A DNA stretch of 64,000 bases, from contig NZ_VSSS01000037.1 in the NCBI RefSeq assembly GCF_008123425.1, positions 62,001-126,000 on the forward strand, read 5' to 3'. The position numbers and the translations under genes were made by a program. The notes under the pieces were generated by a model. That model saw nothing but the letters and a program-made list of their open reading frames with translations. It had not been told where the DNA came from and made no database searches. Below are positions 26,107-35,712 of this stretch, one piece after another; the first letter of the stretch is position 1, and each line of letters opens with the position of its first letter. The DNA comes from Bradyrhizobium rifense. Lineage in GTDB: Bacteria > Pseudomonadota > Alphaproteobacteria > Rhizobiales > Xanthobacteraceae.

Positions 26107-27245
26107 AATATGCCGACGAGTTTCGCGACAAGGAGATCGCGCTCGGGCTTGCGAAAACGATCCGCGCGGAAGCCGATCCGCAAAAGCTCTATCGCTTCAT
26201 GGAATTCTGCGGCGGCCATACCCACGCGATCTCGCGTTACGGCCTCGAGGACATGCTGCCGAAGAACGTGCGGATGATCCACGGCCCCGGCTGTCCGGTG
26301 TGCGTGCTGCCGGCCGGACGCATCGACATGGCGATCCGGCTCGCCGAGCGGCCGGACGTCATCCTGTGCGTCTATGGCGACCTGATGCGCGTTCCCGGCT
26401 CGCAGGGCACATCGCTGTTGAAGGCGAAGGCGCGCGGCGCCGACATCCGCATGGTCTATTCCACCATCGACGCGATCCGGATCGCCGAGGACAATCCCGG
26501 ACGCGAGGTCGTGTTCTTCGCCATCGGCTTCGAGACCACGACGCCGCCGACTGCAGTCATGATCCGGCTGGCGGAGAAGAAGCAGCTCGAAAACTTCACC
26601 GTGTTCTGCAACCACGTGCTGACGCCGCCAGCGATGCAGAACATCCTGGAAAGTCCCGACATCCGCAACATCGGCCGGGTCGAGATCGACGGTTTCGTCG
26701 GGCCGGCCCATGTCTCGACGATCATCGGCACGGCCCCTTACGAGTTCTTTGCCGAGGAGTTCGGCAAGCCCGTGGTGATCGCGGGCTTCGAGCCGCTCGA
26801 CATGATGCAGGCGATCCTGATGCTGGTGCGGCAGGTCAACGAGGATAGGCACGAGGTCGAGAACCAGTACAGCCGCGCGGTGAACCGCGACGGCAATCTG
26901 CGCGCCAAGGAGGAGGTCTCCGACATCTTCGAGCTGCGCGATCAGTTCGAATGGCGGGGGCTCGGACAGGTTCCCTATAGCGGGCTGAAGCTGAAGCGCC
27001 CTTACGCCATATACGACGCCGAGGTGCGCTTCGACATGCACGAGCTGCGCGTCGACGACAATCCCGCCTGCGAATGCGGCGCCATCCTGCGCGGCGTGAA
27101 GAAGCCGGTCGACTGCAAGCTGTTCGGCACCGTCTGCACGCCGGAGACGCCTATTGGCTCCTGCATGGTCTCCTCCGAAGGCGCCTGCGCCGCACACTGG
27201 ACCCATGGCCGCTTCCGCGACCACCAGCAAAGGCGCGTGTCATGA
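26103..27245 (+). CDS. hypD: HypD Fe-S scaffold protein
   Basis: Scaffold on which the Fe(CN)2CO unit is assembled with HypC and HypE. The 380-residue protein has the conserved EFCGGHTHAISRYG, GPGCPVCVLP and GFETTTPPTA blocks and a C-terminal Cys cluster for a [4Fe-4S] centre (ECGAILRG, DCKLFG, VCTPETPIGSCM, GACAAHW). Length is normal and all key Cys are present. It overlaps hypC and hypE by four bases each. Confidence 0.96.
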   Translation: MKYADEFRDKEIALGLAKTIRAEADPQKLYRFMEFCGGHTHAISRYGLEDMLPKNVRMIHGPGCPVCVLPAGRIDMAIRLAERPDVILCVYGDLMRVPGSQGTSLLKAKARGADIRMVYSTIDAIRIAEDNPGREVVFFAIGFETTTPPTAVMIRLAEKKQLENFTVFCNHVLTPPAMQNILESPDIRNIGRVEIDGFVGPAHVSTIIGTAPYEFFAEEFGKPVVIAGFEPLDMMQAILMLVRQVNEDRHEVENQYSRAVNRDGNLRAKEEVSDIFELRDQFEWRGLGQVPYSGLKLKRPYAIYDAEVRFDMHELRVDDNPACECGAILRGVKKPVDCKLFGTVCTPETPIGSCMVSSEGACAAHWTHGRFRDHQQRRVS

Positions 27246-28282
27246 AGGCCTACCAGCGCAAGCTCGACATCAGGAACGGCTGCGTCGACCTATCCCACGG
27301 CTCGGGCGGCCGGGCCATGGCGCAGTTGATCTCGGGTCTGTTCCACGAGGCCTTCGGCAATGAATGGCTGGCGCGCGGCAACGACCAGTCGGCATTCGAC
27401 GTTGGTGCCGGGCGCATGGTGATGACGACCGACGGCTATGTGGTCTCGCCGCTGTTCTTCCCCGGCGGCAATATCGGCTCGCTTGCAGTGCACGGCACCG
27501 TCAACGATATCGCCATGGCCGGTGCACGCCCGCTCTACCTCTCTGCAAGCTTTATCATCGAGGAAGGCTTCCGCTTCGCCGACCTCAAGATGATCGCGGA
27601 ATCGATGGGCGAGGCTGCGCGCACGGCCGACGTTCACATTGTCACCGGCGACACCAAGGTTGTCGAGCGCGGCAAGGCCGACGGCCTGTTCATCTCGACC
27701 GCCGGCGTCGGGGTCGTGCCCCACGGGCTCGATCTCTCGGCGGAGAATGCCCGCGTCGGCGATCGCGTCCTGATCTCGGGCACGCTCGGCGATCACGGCG
27801 TGGCGATCATGTCGAAGCGGCAGAATCTCGCCTTCGAGACCGAGATCGTCTCGGATTCGGCGGCGCTGAACGATCTCGTCGCGAAGATGGTCGAAGCCGG
27901 CGGCCGCGGCATCCGCCTGATGCGCGATCCCACCCGCGGCGGGCTTGCCGCCACGCTGAACGAGATCGCCCAGCAGTCCGACCTCGGCTTCCATCTTCGC
28001 GAGGAGGCGATCCCGCTCAAGCCGGGCGTCGCGGCAGCGTGCGAGCTGCTCGGGCTCGATCCGCTCCATGTCGCCAATGAGGGCAAGCTGGTCGCGATCG
28101 TGGCGCCCGAAAATGCTGCTCCAGTGCTGGCCGCGATGCGGGCGCATCCGCTTGGCCGCGACGCCGCCGACATCGGCGAGGCCGTGGCCGACGATCATCA
28201 TTTCGTGCAGATGGCCACGAGCTTCGGCGGCGGGCGGATCGTCGACTGGCCGTCGGGCGAGCAATTGCCGAGAATCTGTTGA
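27242..28282 (+). CDS. hypE: HypE thiocyanate-forming maturation enzyme
   Basis: Dehydrates the carbamoyl group received from HypF to a cyanide bound to its C-terminal Cys. The 346-residue protein ends LPRIC, the required PR-x-C terminus. Inside, HGSGGRAM, TTDGYVVSPLFFPGGNIGSL, SGTLGDHGVAIM and RDPTRGGLAATLNEI match the PurM-like ATP-binding fold. ATG 27242 overlaps the hypD stop. It is the last intact gene of the hup/hyp cluster; hypX follows eight bases later but is broken. Confidence 0.96.
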   Translation: MKAYQRKLDIRNGCVDLSHGSGGRAMAQLISGLFHEAFGNEWLARGNDQSAFDVGAGRMVMTTDGYVVSPLFFPGGNIGSLAVHGTVNDIAMAGARPLYLSASFIIEEGFRFADLKMIAESMGEAARTADVHIVTGDTKVVERGKADGLFISTAGVGVVPHGLDLSAENARVGDRVLISGTLGDHGVAIMSKRQNLAFETEIVSDSAALNDLVAKMVEAGGRGIRLMRDPTRGGLAATLNEIAQQSDLGFHLREEAIPLKPGVAAACELLGLDPLHVANEGKLVAIVAPENAAPVLAAMRAHPLGRDAADIGEAVADDHHFVQMATSFGGGRIVDWPSGEQLPRIC

Positions 28283-28290
28283 GGCAAATC

Positions 28291-28554
28291 ATGCGCATCC
28301 TGCTCCTGTCGCATTCCTTCAACAGCCTGACGCAGCGGCTGCATGTCGAGCTCAGGGATCGAGGCCACGATGTCGCGGTCTAGCTCGACATCCATGCCGA
28401 GGTCACGCGCGAGAGCGTGTCGCTGCATCGGCCGGATCTTGTGATCGCGCCGTTCCTGAAGCAGGCGATTTCCCAACGACGTCTGGCGCAGCCTGCTGTG
28501 CCTGTCGTCCATCCCGGTCCGCCCGGCGATCGCGGTCCGGCGGCGCTCGACTGG
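28291..28554 (+). pseudogene. hypX: hypX (hoxX) remnant with an in-frame stop
   Basis: HypX makes the CO ligand for the hydrogenase iron in air. The frame from ATG 28291 reads MRILLLSHSFNSLTQRLHVE and then stops at TAG 28381; relatives have Glu there, so a GAG to TAG change would explain it. The frame continues LDIHAEVTRESVSLHRPDLV and HPGPPGDRGPAALDWAI, the formyl-transferase-like N-terminal domain, and then switches abruptly to an unrelated protein at about 28555. Most of the normal 550-residue enzyme is missing, so both a nonsense change and a large deletion have struck. hoxA, which follows in relatives, is also absent. Confidence 0.8.
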
Positions 28555-28758
28555 GCGATTCGGCCGGTCGCCCAAGCCGACATCCAGCGCCATTTCCGCG
28601 TCAGCCCGCCGAGTGTCCACCAGATGATCGTCACCCTCGAACGGAACGGCTTCATCCGACGTCAACCCGGCGTCCCCAGAAGTATCGAGATTCTCTTGCC
28701 ACCGGAAAACTTGCCCATTCTCGAATGGCTCGGTATCAAAACGTCAAAATCACTATGA
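28555..28758 (+). pseudogene. C-terminal piece of a winged-helix DNA-binding protein
   Basis: Fused in frame to the hypX relic, this 67-residue piece reads DIQRHFRVSPPSVHQMIVTL and ERNGFIRRQPGVPRSIEILL. It resembles the LexA-like winged-helix proteins common in Bradyrhizobium genomes, where an N-terminal TxRQxEIL part would precede it. The N-terminus is missing, so it marks the right-hand edge of the deletion that removed the rest of hypX. No function is claimed. Confidence 0.55.
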
Positions 28759-29209
28759 TGAACCACTAGCTTGAACTCCGCACGCAGCCGTTTGAGCGGC
28801 GGGCGGAGGCAAGCCCTTCAATGGCCATCTCCCCCGACGAGGACGGGAGAGCCGGCCAGATGGGGACACGAAACTTGAACAGATAGCAGTGAAAGCTGCG
28901 AACCAACTGCCGAAGAGCGAGGTGCCGGAAATTCGCACGCCATGTTCTGTGAGAACCCCGGCGGGCGGAGCTGCGATGCTCCCCCTCTAGGACAATCTCC
29001 TTCGGGGATCCCGTCAAAGGGTCGTCAAAGGGGGAGGGAGGCGGCAGGGAGTCCGTCCGCCAATGCGCCCCTTACTGATCCCAATGACCTCGGAGTCATC
29101 TGCAACGTCCTGTGAGGTGCGCACCCCGTTCATGTCCCCCCCTTTTGGTCCCTCGCGGGGGAGGGGTTAGGGACAGGGATAAACCGCAACGGAGGTGCGC
29201 CTAGGAACG
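28759..29209. other. Intergenic stretch after the hyp cluster
   Basis: About 450 bases with no convincing reading frame on either strand. It contains GC-rich direct and inverted words (for example around 29140-29165, GGTCCCTCGCGGGGGAGGGG) that may belong to an eroded intergenic repeat, but I see no clear terminator or promoter. Confidence 0.4.
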
Positions 29210-30571
29210 TCAGTTCGACTTCGGGGTCGCCGCTGTCGGCTGGGCGGCCGCCTGCGGGTCGCGGCCGACAATTACGGTGAGCAGGCCGTCGCCCCAGAGC
29301 TTCTTTGCGACCCGCCTGGTGTCGTCAAGCGTCACCGCGTCGACGATGGTGTTGCGCTTCTCGATATAGTCGATCGGCAGCTTGTCGAGCTGATACTGCA
29401 ACAACGTCTGCGCTAGATTGGAGGAGGTGTCCAGCGCCAGCACCTGCGAGCCCTTGAGGTAAGATTTGGCCTCGTCGAGCTCCTTTTGCGTCGGGCCCTC
29501 CTCGGCGATGCGGCGGATTTCCGTCTCGACCGCATCGACGGTCTCGCCGGCGCGATCGGCGCGGGTGCCGGTGTTGCCGATGAACAGCGCGGAGTGATCC
29601 ATCCAGAGCAGCGCTTCAGAAATCGAATAGGCCAGCCCACGCTTTTTGCGCACTTCGTTGAAGAGACGCGACGACATGCCGCCGGCGAGAATGTGGTTCA
29701 CCACATCGGCCGCCATGAAATCCGGGTCGTGCCTGTTGATGCCGGGTCCGCCGAAGGTGACGACGGTCTGCGGCACGTCGAGCGGGATGAAGGCGCGCTG
29801 CGGCGGCTTGGCCGCCACAACATCGGGGATCGGCGTCAGTTCAGCCTTGGCCGGCAGGGTGCCGAAGGTCTTGTCGAGCAGCTTGCCGAGCGTGTCGGGA
29901 TCGACGTCGCCGACTACGACGATGCGTAGCGTATCCTTGGCGAGTATCCGGCGCCCATAATCCTTCAGGTCGGCGATCTCGATTTTCGGTACGCTGTCGA
30001 GCGTACCGGTGTCCGGCCTGCCATAGGGATGATCGCCAAACGCGACTTCGAGGAACTTGCGGTAGGCCAGCGAGGACGGATTGGTCGATTCTCGGCGCAG
30101 GGTGGAGATCACGTGGGCGCGGATGCGTTCGACATCGGTCGGCTCGAACCGCGCGGAGGTCAGCGCCATCCGCAACAGGTCGTACGCTTCGTCCTTGTTG
30201 TCCTTGAGCATGCGAAGCGAGCCGCGGAAGTGATCGCGCGTCGCGGAGAAGCCCAACTTGATGGCCCGGCGGTCGAGCCGCTCATGGTAGGTCTTGGAAT
30301 CGAGATTGCCTGAGCCTTCGTCAAGCAGGTCGGCGACCAGATTGCCGACGCCGGGCTTGTCGGCCGGATCCTGGCTCGCGCCGCCGCTGAAGGCATATTT
30401 CATCGCGATCAGGGGCACGGTCGCGTCCTGCACGAACCACGCTTCGATGCCGCCGGGCGACACCAGCCGCTGGATTTTGGCCGCAGCCTGCGCGGGCGCG
30501 GATGACACCGTCGGCATCGCGGCGCAGGCGCCGCCGATCAGCGCCGCGCGGCGGGTGAGGGAATAGGTCAC
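29210..30571 (-). CDS. M16 peptidase-like subunit without the zinc motif (copy 1)
   Basis: Partner-type member of the M16B family, 453 residues with a Tat-like or Sec signal (LTRRAALIGGACAAM). It lacks the HxxEH zinc site; at the equivalent place it reads GGASQDPADKPGVGNLVADL. It keeps the C-terminal family block SSRLFNEVRKKRGLAYS with the Arg and Tyr that bind the substrate backbone. Such proteins pair with an HxxEH-bearing subunit, which is the gene directly upstream (30568-31959; four-base overlap). Periplasmic location is likely. The same two-gene unit is repeated at 32097-34990. The physiological substrate is unknown. Confidence 0.85.
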   Translation of the reverse strand: MTYSLTRRAALIGGACAAMPTVSSAPAQAAAKIQRLVSPGGIEAWFVQDATVPLIAMKYAFSGGASQDPADKPGVGNLVADLLDEGSGNLDSKTYHERLDRRAIKLGFSATRDHFRGSLRMLKDNKDEAYDLLRMALTSARFEPTDVERIRAHVISTLRRESTNPSSLAYRKFLEVAFGDHPYGRPDTGTLDSVPKIEIADLKDYGRRILAKDTLRIVVVGDVDPDTLGKLLDKTFGTLPAKAELTPIPDVVAAKPPQRAFIPLDVPQTVVTFGGPGINRHDPDFMAADVVNHILAGGMSSRLFNEVRKKRGLAYSISEALLWMDHSALFIGNTGTRADRAGETVDAVETEIRRIAEEGPTQKELDEAKSYLKGSQVLALDTSSNLAQTLLQYQLDKLPIDYIEKRNTIVDAVTLDDTRRVAKKLWGDGLLTVIVGRDPQAAAQPTAATPKSN

Positions 30572-31959
30572 GAGCGCTTCTCCTTATGTTTCGGCGCAGT
30601 ATCCTTGATGAGATAGCCGGTCACCGATCGCTTCTTGTCGAGCCATTTGGCCGCGGCGTCGCGCACCTGTTCGCCGGTGACGGCACGGATACGGTCCGGC
30701 CAGCTCCTGACATCGTCGATGCTGAGACCGGTGGTCAGGGCTTCGCCATACGACCTCGCCAGCATCACCTGATCGTCCTGGGCGTAGATCGCTTCGGCAA
30801 TGAGCTGGGTCTTGACCCGCTCGAGGTCCTCGGCGCGTGCGGTCTTCTGCGCGAGGTCGGCGATCACCTTGTCGATCGCCTCCTCGATCGGCGCGAACTC
30901 GACGCCTTGCTTTGGGGTCACCCAGATCAACAACTGCGAGGGGTCGAGCGCCGTGCGCCGGTAGCCAGCGCCGGCGCTGATCGCGAGCCCCCTGTCGATC
31001 ACCAGCGCGCGGTAGAGATAGGAGTTGGCGCCGCCGCCCATCAAATGCGCGAGCACATCGAGCGCGGGGCTTTCGCCGGTTGCCGCCGTCGCGCCCGCCG
31101 GCACCACATAATAGCGGCCCAGGCCGGGCTGTTCGACGCGCGGATCCGACAGCGTCACGGTGCGCGGCGCCGCCGGCATCGACTCCTGCGGCCGGATGCG
31201 CTTCTCGGAGATCGCGTGCTGCGACGGGATCGGACCGAAGTTCTTCTCCACCAGCGGGCGGATGTCCTTGACGTCGACGTCGCCGGCGATCACCAGGATT
31301 GCCTTGTTTGGGGCGTAGAAGCGCTTGTAGAACGCGAGCGCATCATCGCGGTCGAGCTTTTCGATCTCCTGGTGCCAGCCGATCACCGGGCGGCCGTAGG
31401 GATGGTTGAGGTAAAGCGCGGCCATGATCTGCTCGGCCAGCCGTGCGTCCGGATTGTTGGCGACGCTCATGTTGTATTCTTCCAGCACGACGTCACGCTC
31501 GGGCAGCACGTCCTCGTCCTGGAGGATGAGGCCGGTCATGCGGTCGGCCTCGAACTCCATCATGGCAGGAAGCTGCTCGCGCGGCACGCGCTGGTAGTAG
31601 CCAGTGTAGTCGACCGAGGTGAAGGCGTTCTGGTCGCCGCCGACCCGCTGCACGGTCTGCAAGCACTCGCCGGCCGGGTGCTTGGCGGTGCCCTTGAACA
31701 TCAAATGTTCGAGGAAATGCGCGAGCCCGGATTTGCCCGGCGTCTCGTCGGCGGAGCCGACCTTGTACCAGATCATCTGCGTCACGACAGGCGTGCGGTG
31801 ATCAGGGATCACCACAACCTGCAAGCCGTTGTCGAGCGTGAAGCTGGCGGGGCGTTCGGAGGTAACCGTAGTCTGGGCGCGGAGGCCGCTGCTTGACAGC
31901 GAGGTCGTGCAAACAAGTGCGGCAACGAAAAGGGCGGTCGCTCGGTGTGAGGGCATCAT
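30568..31959 (-). CDS. M16 zinc peptidase, catalytic subunit (copy 1)
   Basis: Zinc metallopeptidase of the M16B family, 463 residues. The N-terminus (MPSHRATALFVAALVCTTSL, ending in LRAQ) is a secretion signal. The zinc site HFLEH lies in SGLAHFLEHLMFKG, with the downstream Glu supplied by the region after QLPAMMEFEADRM. Its ATG-containing start region overlaps nothing; its stop overlaps the start of the partner subunit (ATGA), giving a two-gene operon. Together they probably form a periplasmic heterodimer like other bacterial M16B pairs. Confidence 0.9.
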   Translation of the reverse strand: MMPSHRATALFVAALVCTTSLSSSGLRAQTTVTSERPASFTLDNGLQVVVIPDHRTPVVTQMIWYKVGSADETPGKSGLAHFLEHLMFKGTAKHPAGECLQTVQRVGGDQNAFTSVDYTGYYQRVPREQLPAMMEFEADRMTGLILQDEDVLPERDVVLEEYNMSVANNPDARLAEQIMAALYLNHPYGRPVIGWHQEIEKLDRDDALAFYKRFYAPNKAILVIAGDVDVKDIRPLVEKNFGPIPSQHAISEKRIRPQESMPAAPRTVTLSDPRVEQPGLGRYYVVPAGATAATGESPALDVLAHLMGGGANSYLYRALVIDRGLAISAGAGYRRTALDPSQLLIWVTPKQGVEFAPIEEAIDKVIADLAQKTARAEDLERVKTQLIAEAIYAQDDQVMLARSYGEALTTGLSIDDVRSWPDRIRAVTGEQVRDAAAKWLDKKRSVTGYLIKDTAPKHKEKRS

Positions 31960-32096
31960 GATCCTTATTGAAGCCCGAACATGCGCTCGGGGGCTATTTG
32001 AGTTCGATTTCTATGCGCACGGCCACCACTCTCAAGTTTTCACCCAAGGGGGCGGAGCGGAGAGCGAGGCGCGAAGCTCTGCGGGCGTTGCCTAAA

Positions 32097-33542
32097 CTAA
32101 TTGGGTTTGGCCGGCATTTTTGGCGTTGGCGGGACGCTTAGCTGCTCGGCGCCCGGTGAGGAAGTCGCGGCCGATGGCACAGTGGTCGACCTGGCTGCGC
32201 CCATTGGAGAGCGGCCGACGATAATGGTGAGCAGACCCTGGCCCCACAGCCGCTGTGCGGCCCTCTTGGCGTCCTCCAACGTCACTGCATCGACGACGGC
32301 GTTGTGCTGTTTGACATAGTCGATCGGCAGCTTATCAAGCTGATGCTGCAGCAGCGTTCGCGCAAACTTCGAGGAAGCGTTGAGGGCCAGCATCTGTGAG
32401 CCTCTCAGGTAAGACTTTGCATCGTCAAGTTCCTGCTGGGTCGGTCCTTCCTCGGCGATTCGGCGGACTTGATTCTCGATCTGCTCGACCGTCTCGTCAG
32501 CGCGATCGGCGCGGGTGCCGCTATTGCCGACAAACATGGCGGAATGATCCATCCAGACCAGGCGCTCATGGACCGAATAGGCCAGCCCGCGCTTCTCTCG
32601 GACTTCACGGAACAGCCGCGACGCTAGACCGGGGCCGCCAAGGATGTGGTTGACGACATAGGCCGCCATGAACTCGGGCTCGCTGCGGCGGACGCCGGGA
32701 CCGCCGAAGGTCACAACGGTCTGGGGCACATCGAGCGGAATGAGGACACGCTGCGGCGGTGTTGCTGCGACCACGTCGGGCACCGGCGCCAACTCCGCCA
32801 TGGCCGGCAGGCCGCCAAAAGTCCTGTCGAGCAATTTGCACATTGCCTCCGGATCGACGTCGCCGACCACCGCGATCTTGAGTGTGTTTTTTGCTATCAC
32901 GCGTCGGACATAGCCCTTGAGATCCGCGACCTCGATCTTTGGCACGCTCTCGATCGTGCCTCTGGCCTCCCGAGCATAAGGATGATCGTTAAAGGCGACT
33001 TCGAGGAATTTGCGATTGGCGAGGGACCAAGGATCGGTCGAGTCCTGCCGAAGGTTCGCAAGCATGCTGGCACGAATCCGTTCGACATCGGCCGCGTCGA
33101 AACGCGGCGACGTTAATGCCATCCGTAGCAGGTCGAAGGCCTCGTCCCTGTTGTCTTCGAGCGTGCGCAAGGCACCGCGGAGGTGATCGCGGGTCGATTC
33201 AAAGTTCAGCTCAATCGCGCGACGGTCGAGCCGCTCATGAAAGGTCTGCGAATCTAGATCGCCGCAGCCTTCACCGAGTAGGCCAGACACCATGTAGCCG
33301 ACGCCGGGTTTATCGGTGGGGTCTTGGGTCGCGCCGCCGCCGAATGCGTATTTCATCGCAATCGACGGGACAGTGGCGTCCTGCACGAACCAGGCTACTA
33401 TACCGCAAGATGACACCAGGCGCTGGATCTTGGTCGCGCCACGCGTTCCGGCCGCGGAAGGTGAACGTGGCGAGGCGTGCATTGCGGTCGAGAGCGAGGC
33501 TCCGCCGGCGAAGACCGCACGAGGTGTGACGGAATCGGTCAT
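32097..33542 (-). CDS. M16 peptidase-like subunit without the zinc motif (copy 2)
   Basis: Second copy of the partner-type M16B subunit, 481 residues from ATG 33542 (MTDSVTPRAVFAGGASLSTA). It follows copy 1 closely from KIQRLVS to the C-terminus, with GGATQDPTDKPGVGYMVSGL in place of a zinc site and ASRLFREVREKRGLAYS near the end. The N-terminus has diverged most. I set the start where it overlaps the stop of the upstream catalytic gene (ATGA), as in copy 1; the much longer open frame upstream is a shadow. It arose by duplication of the two-gene unit. Confidence 0.85.
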   Translation of the reverse strand: MTDSVTPRAVFAGGASLSTAMHASPRSPSAAGTRGATKIQRLVSSCGIVAWFVQDATVPSIAMKYAFGGGATQDPTDKPGVGYMVSGLLGEGCGDLDSQTFHERLDRRAIELNFESTRDHLRGALRTLEDNRDEAFDLLRMALTSPRFDAADVERIRASMLANLRQDSTDPWSLANRKFLEVAFNDHPYAREARGTIESVPKIEVADLKGYVRRVIAKNTLKIAVVGDVDPEAMCKLLDRTFGGLPAMAELAPVPDVVAATPPQRVLIPLDVPQTVVTFGGPGVRRSEPEFMAAYVVNHILGGPGLASRLFREVREKRGLAYSVHERLVWMDHSAMFVGNSGTRADRADETVEQIENQVRRIAEEGPTQQELDDAKSYLRGSQMLALNASSKFARTLLQHQLDKLPIDYVKQHNAVVDAVTLEDAKRAAQRLWGQGLLTIIVGRSPMGAARSTTVPSAATSSPGAEQLSVPPTPKMPAKPN

Positions 33543-34990
33543 GATCGCTTCTCCTGGTGGTTCCGCGTTGACTCTTTCATAAGATAGCCGGTCACGGAGC
33601 GCTTCTTGTCGAGCCATTTCCCAGCTGCCGCGCGCACCTGGTCGGCGGTGACGGCGCGGATGCCGTCCTGCCAGCCTCGGATTTCGTCGATGCTGAGCCC
33701 AGTCGTGAGCCCACCACCATACCGGATCGCAAGCTCTTCTTGGCTGTCCTGGGCGTAGGTTGCTTGCGCGATCAGCTGCGTCTTGGCCCGCTCGAGATCC
33801 TCGGCGCGCGCGCACATGTGCGCAATATCGGCTATCACCTCGTCGATGGCGCACTCAATCTCCCCGAATCCGACGCCGGGTTTCGGGAGCGCATAAATCT
33901 CGAATTGCGTAGGATCGAGCGAGGTACGCTCGTAGCTTGTCTCCACCGTGATCGCAATCTGCTTGTCGATTACCAGCGCGCGATAAAGATGTGAGTTGGC
34001 GCCGCCACCCATCAATTGCGCGAGTACATCAAGCACTGGACTCTCGCCGGCGGGGTGAGCCGACGGCACGAGATAATAACGGCGCAAGGCTGGCTGCTCG
34101 ACGCGGGGATCGGTCAGCGTCACGGTACGCGGCGCGGCCGGCGTCGGCTCCTGCGGTCGCAGGCGTTCCGCGGGAATTGATGGTTGCGGGGGGATGTGGC
34201 CATAAATCTTTCCCACCATTGGGCGGATCGCATTTGCATCGACGTCACCGGCGATGATCAGGATCGCGTTGTTCGGCGCATAAAAACGCTTGTAGAAGGC
34301 GAGCGCGTCCTCGCGATCGAACTTTTCGATCTCCTGACGCCAGCCGATCACAGGGCGGCCGTAGGGATGGTTGAGGTAAAGCGCCGCCATCATCTGCTCG
34401 GCGAGCTGCGCATCCGGCCTGTTGGCGACTTGCTTATTGAGTTCCTCAAGCACCACATCGCGCTCGGACAGCACGTTCTCCTCTTTGAGGATGAGACCGG
34501 TCATGCGGTCGGCTTCAAGTTCCATCATCTTGCCGAGCTGCTCGCGCGGCACCTGCTGGAAATAGGCGGTATAGTCGGTGCCGGTGAAGCCGCCTTGCTT
34601 GCCGCCGCAGCGCTGCACGGTCTGGGAGAATTCACCCGCCGGGTGTTTGGATGTGCCCTTGAACATCAGGTGTTCGAGGAAATGCGCAAGCCCCGATTTG
34701 CCGGGTGGCTCGTCGGCGGAGCCGACCTTATACCAGATCATCTGAGTCGCAACGGGCGTCCGATGATCCGCAATCACCGCGACCTGCAGGCCGTTCTGAA
34801 GCGTGAAGCTGGCTGGTCGATCCGACCTGACTGTGTCCCGGGCAAGGACGCTCCCTTCTTCAGGAACGTACCGAAGGTTACCATCCGCGCTATCATACGT
34901 TTCGACAGCCAGTGCGGTGCGCGTCATCAAATCGAAGGCACCAGCCGCGGTGCTTCCCACCTCGGCGGTCACCGAACTCCAGTTCTTCAT
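33539..34990 (-). CDS. M16 zinc peptidase, catalytic subunit (copy 2)
   Basis: Second copy of the catalytic M16B subunit, 483 residues from ATG 34990. The zinc site HFLEH is kept (SGLAHFLEHLMFKGTSKHPA). The first 60 residues differ wholly from copy 1: MKNWSSVTAEVGSTAAGAFD is not a normal secretion signal, so either the signal was lost and replaced in the duplication or the true start lies elsewhere. From RSDRPASFTLQNGLQ onward the two copies match closely. If unsecreted, this copy would act in the cytoplasm or be inactive. Confidence 0.85.
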   Translation of the reverse strand: MKNWSSVTAEVGSTAAGAFDLMTRTALAVETYDSADGNLRYVPEEGSVLARDTVRSDRPASFTLQNGLQVAVIADHRTPVATQMIWYKVGSADEPPGKSGLAHFLEHLMFKGTSKHPAGEFSQTVQRCGGKQGGFTGTDYTAYFQQVPREQLGKMMELEADRMTGLILKEENVLSERDVVLEELNKQVANRPDAQLAEQMMAALYLNHPYGRPVIGWRQEIEKFDREDALAFYKRFYAPNNAILIIAGDVDANAIRPMVGKIYGHIPPQPSIPAERLRPQEPTPAAPRTVTLTDPRVEQPALRRYYLVPSAHPAGESPVLDVLAQLMGGGANSHLYRALVIDKQIAITVETSYERTSLDPTQFEIYALPKPGVGFGEIECAIDEVIADIAHMCARAEDLERAKTQLIAQATYAQDSQEELAIRYGGGLTTGLSIDEIRGWQDGIRAVTADQVRAAAGKWLDKKRSVTGYLMKESTRNHQEKRS

Positions 34991-35712
34991 CGCATCGCCT
35001 TTTCGTTCCACAGAGAGCCACGTTCTGTGACAGACAATCCCGACAAAAGCGGGAAACCGCACACCGTTTGGCAAGCAACTGAGCAAAGACCGGGCCAACT
35101 GCTGGCGGCCTGCGCACGGCCACGCTACGCGCCAACTGGACGCAGAACAAACGTGGGGCGCACGTTCTGGCCAAAGGTCAACCCCGGCATGTCGTGAACA
35201 CGACATTGCGCACGAAACCGCACCATAACTTGGCGCCGACTGGCAGAATGGCAACTCGCAGCAAACGACAGACCGAGCGGCGATTACAACGCCGACTCCA
35301 ATTTCGCCTGGCTCGCTGTTACACGCTTAAGGACGCTCATCCATCGAAAAGTCTGACGCACGGCGTCCTCCCGACGGTCCAACTCGGGCGGGCAGTGAAC
35401 GATTGCCTGTTCGCTGGAGCGCAAATTTCTTCGCAGCGGATGCCACGGCAGTGCACTCAACTCGGCTGATGGCTCACTCTCCCTCTGCGCCGTGAGCGGG
35501 TTCGCAATATTTCTCATGATCGCGAGACGGGAGTTGGCGAGCAGCTGCTTGGAGTGCACTCCGCTGATAAATAGTGTAGGACAACGCGCCAGAATAACGT
35601 AAATGTCTCGGTAACGCGAATTAGGTTGTCGAGAATGGGCACACTTCGCCAATGTGGTCGCGGATAACTTTGATAGCGTTCAGCCGGCGAACCGCCTCGT
35701 CGGCAATCACTT
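34991..35712. other. Long intergenic stretch, no gene recognised
   Basis: About 720 bases upstream of the second M16 pair. Open frames on both strands are short and show no known motif; composition is less biased than in the flanking genes. Promoters for the M16 pair are probably here, but no -35/-10 or -24/-12 match stood out. Confidence 0.4.

Noticed and set aside
30586..31896. Plus-strand open frame of 436 residues
   Set aside because: Antisense of the M16 catalytic gene, which carries the HFLEH motif and a signal peptide.
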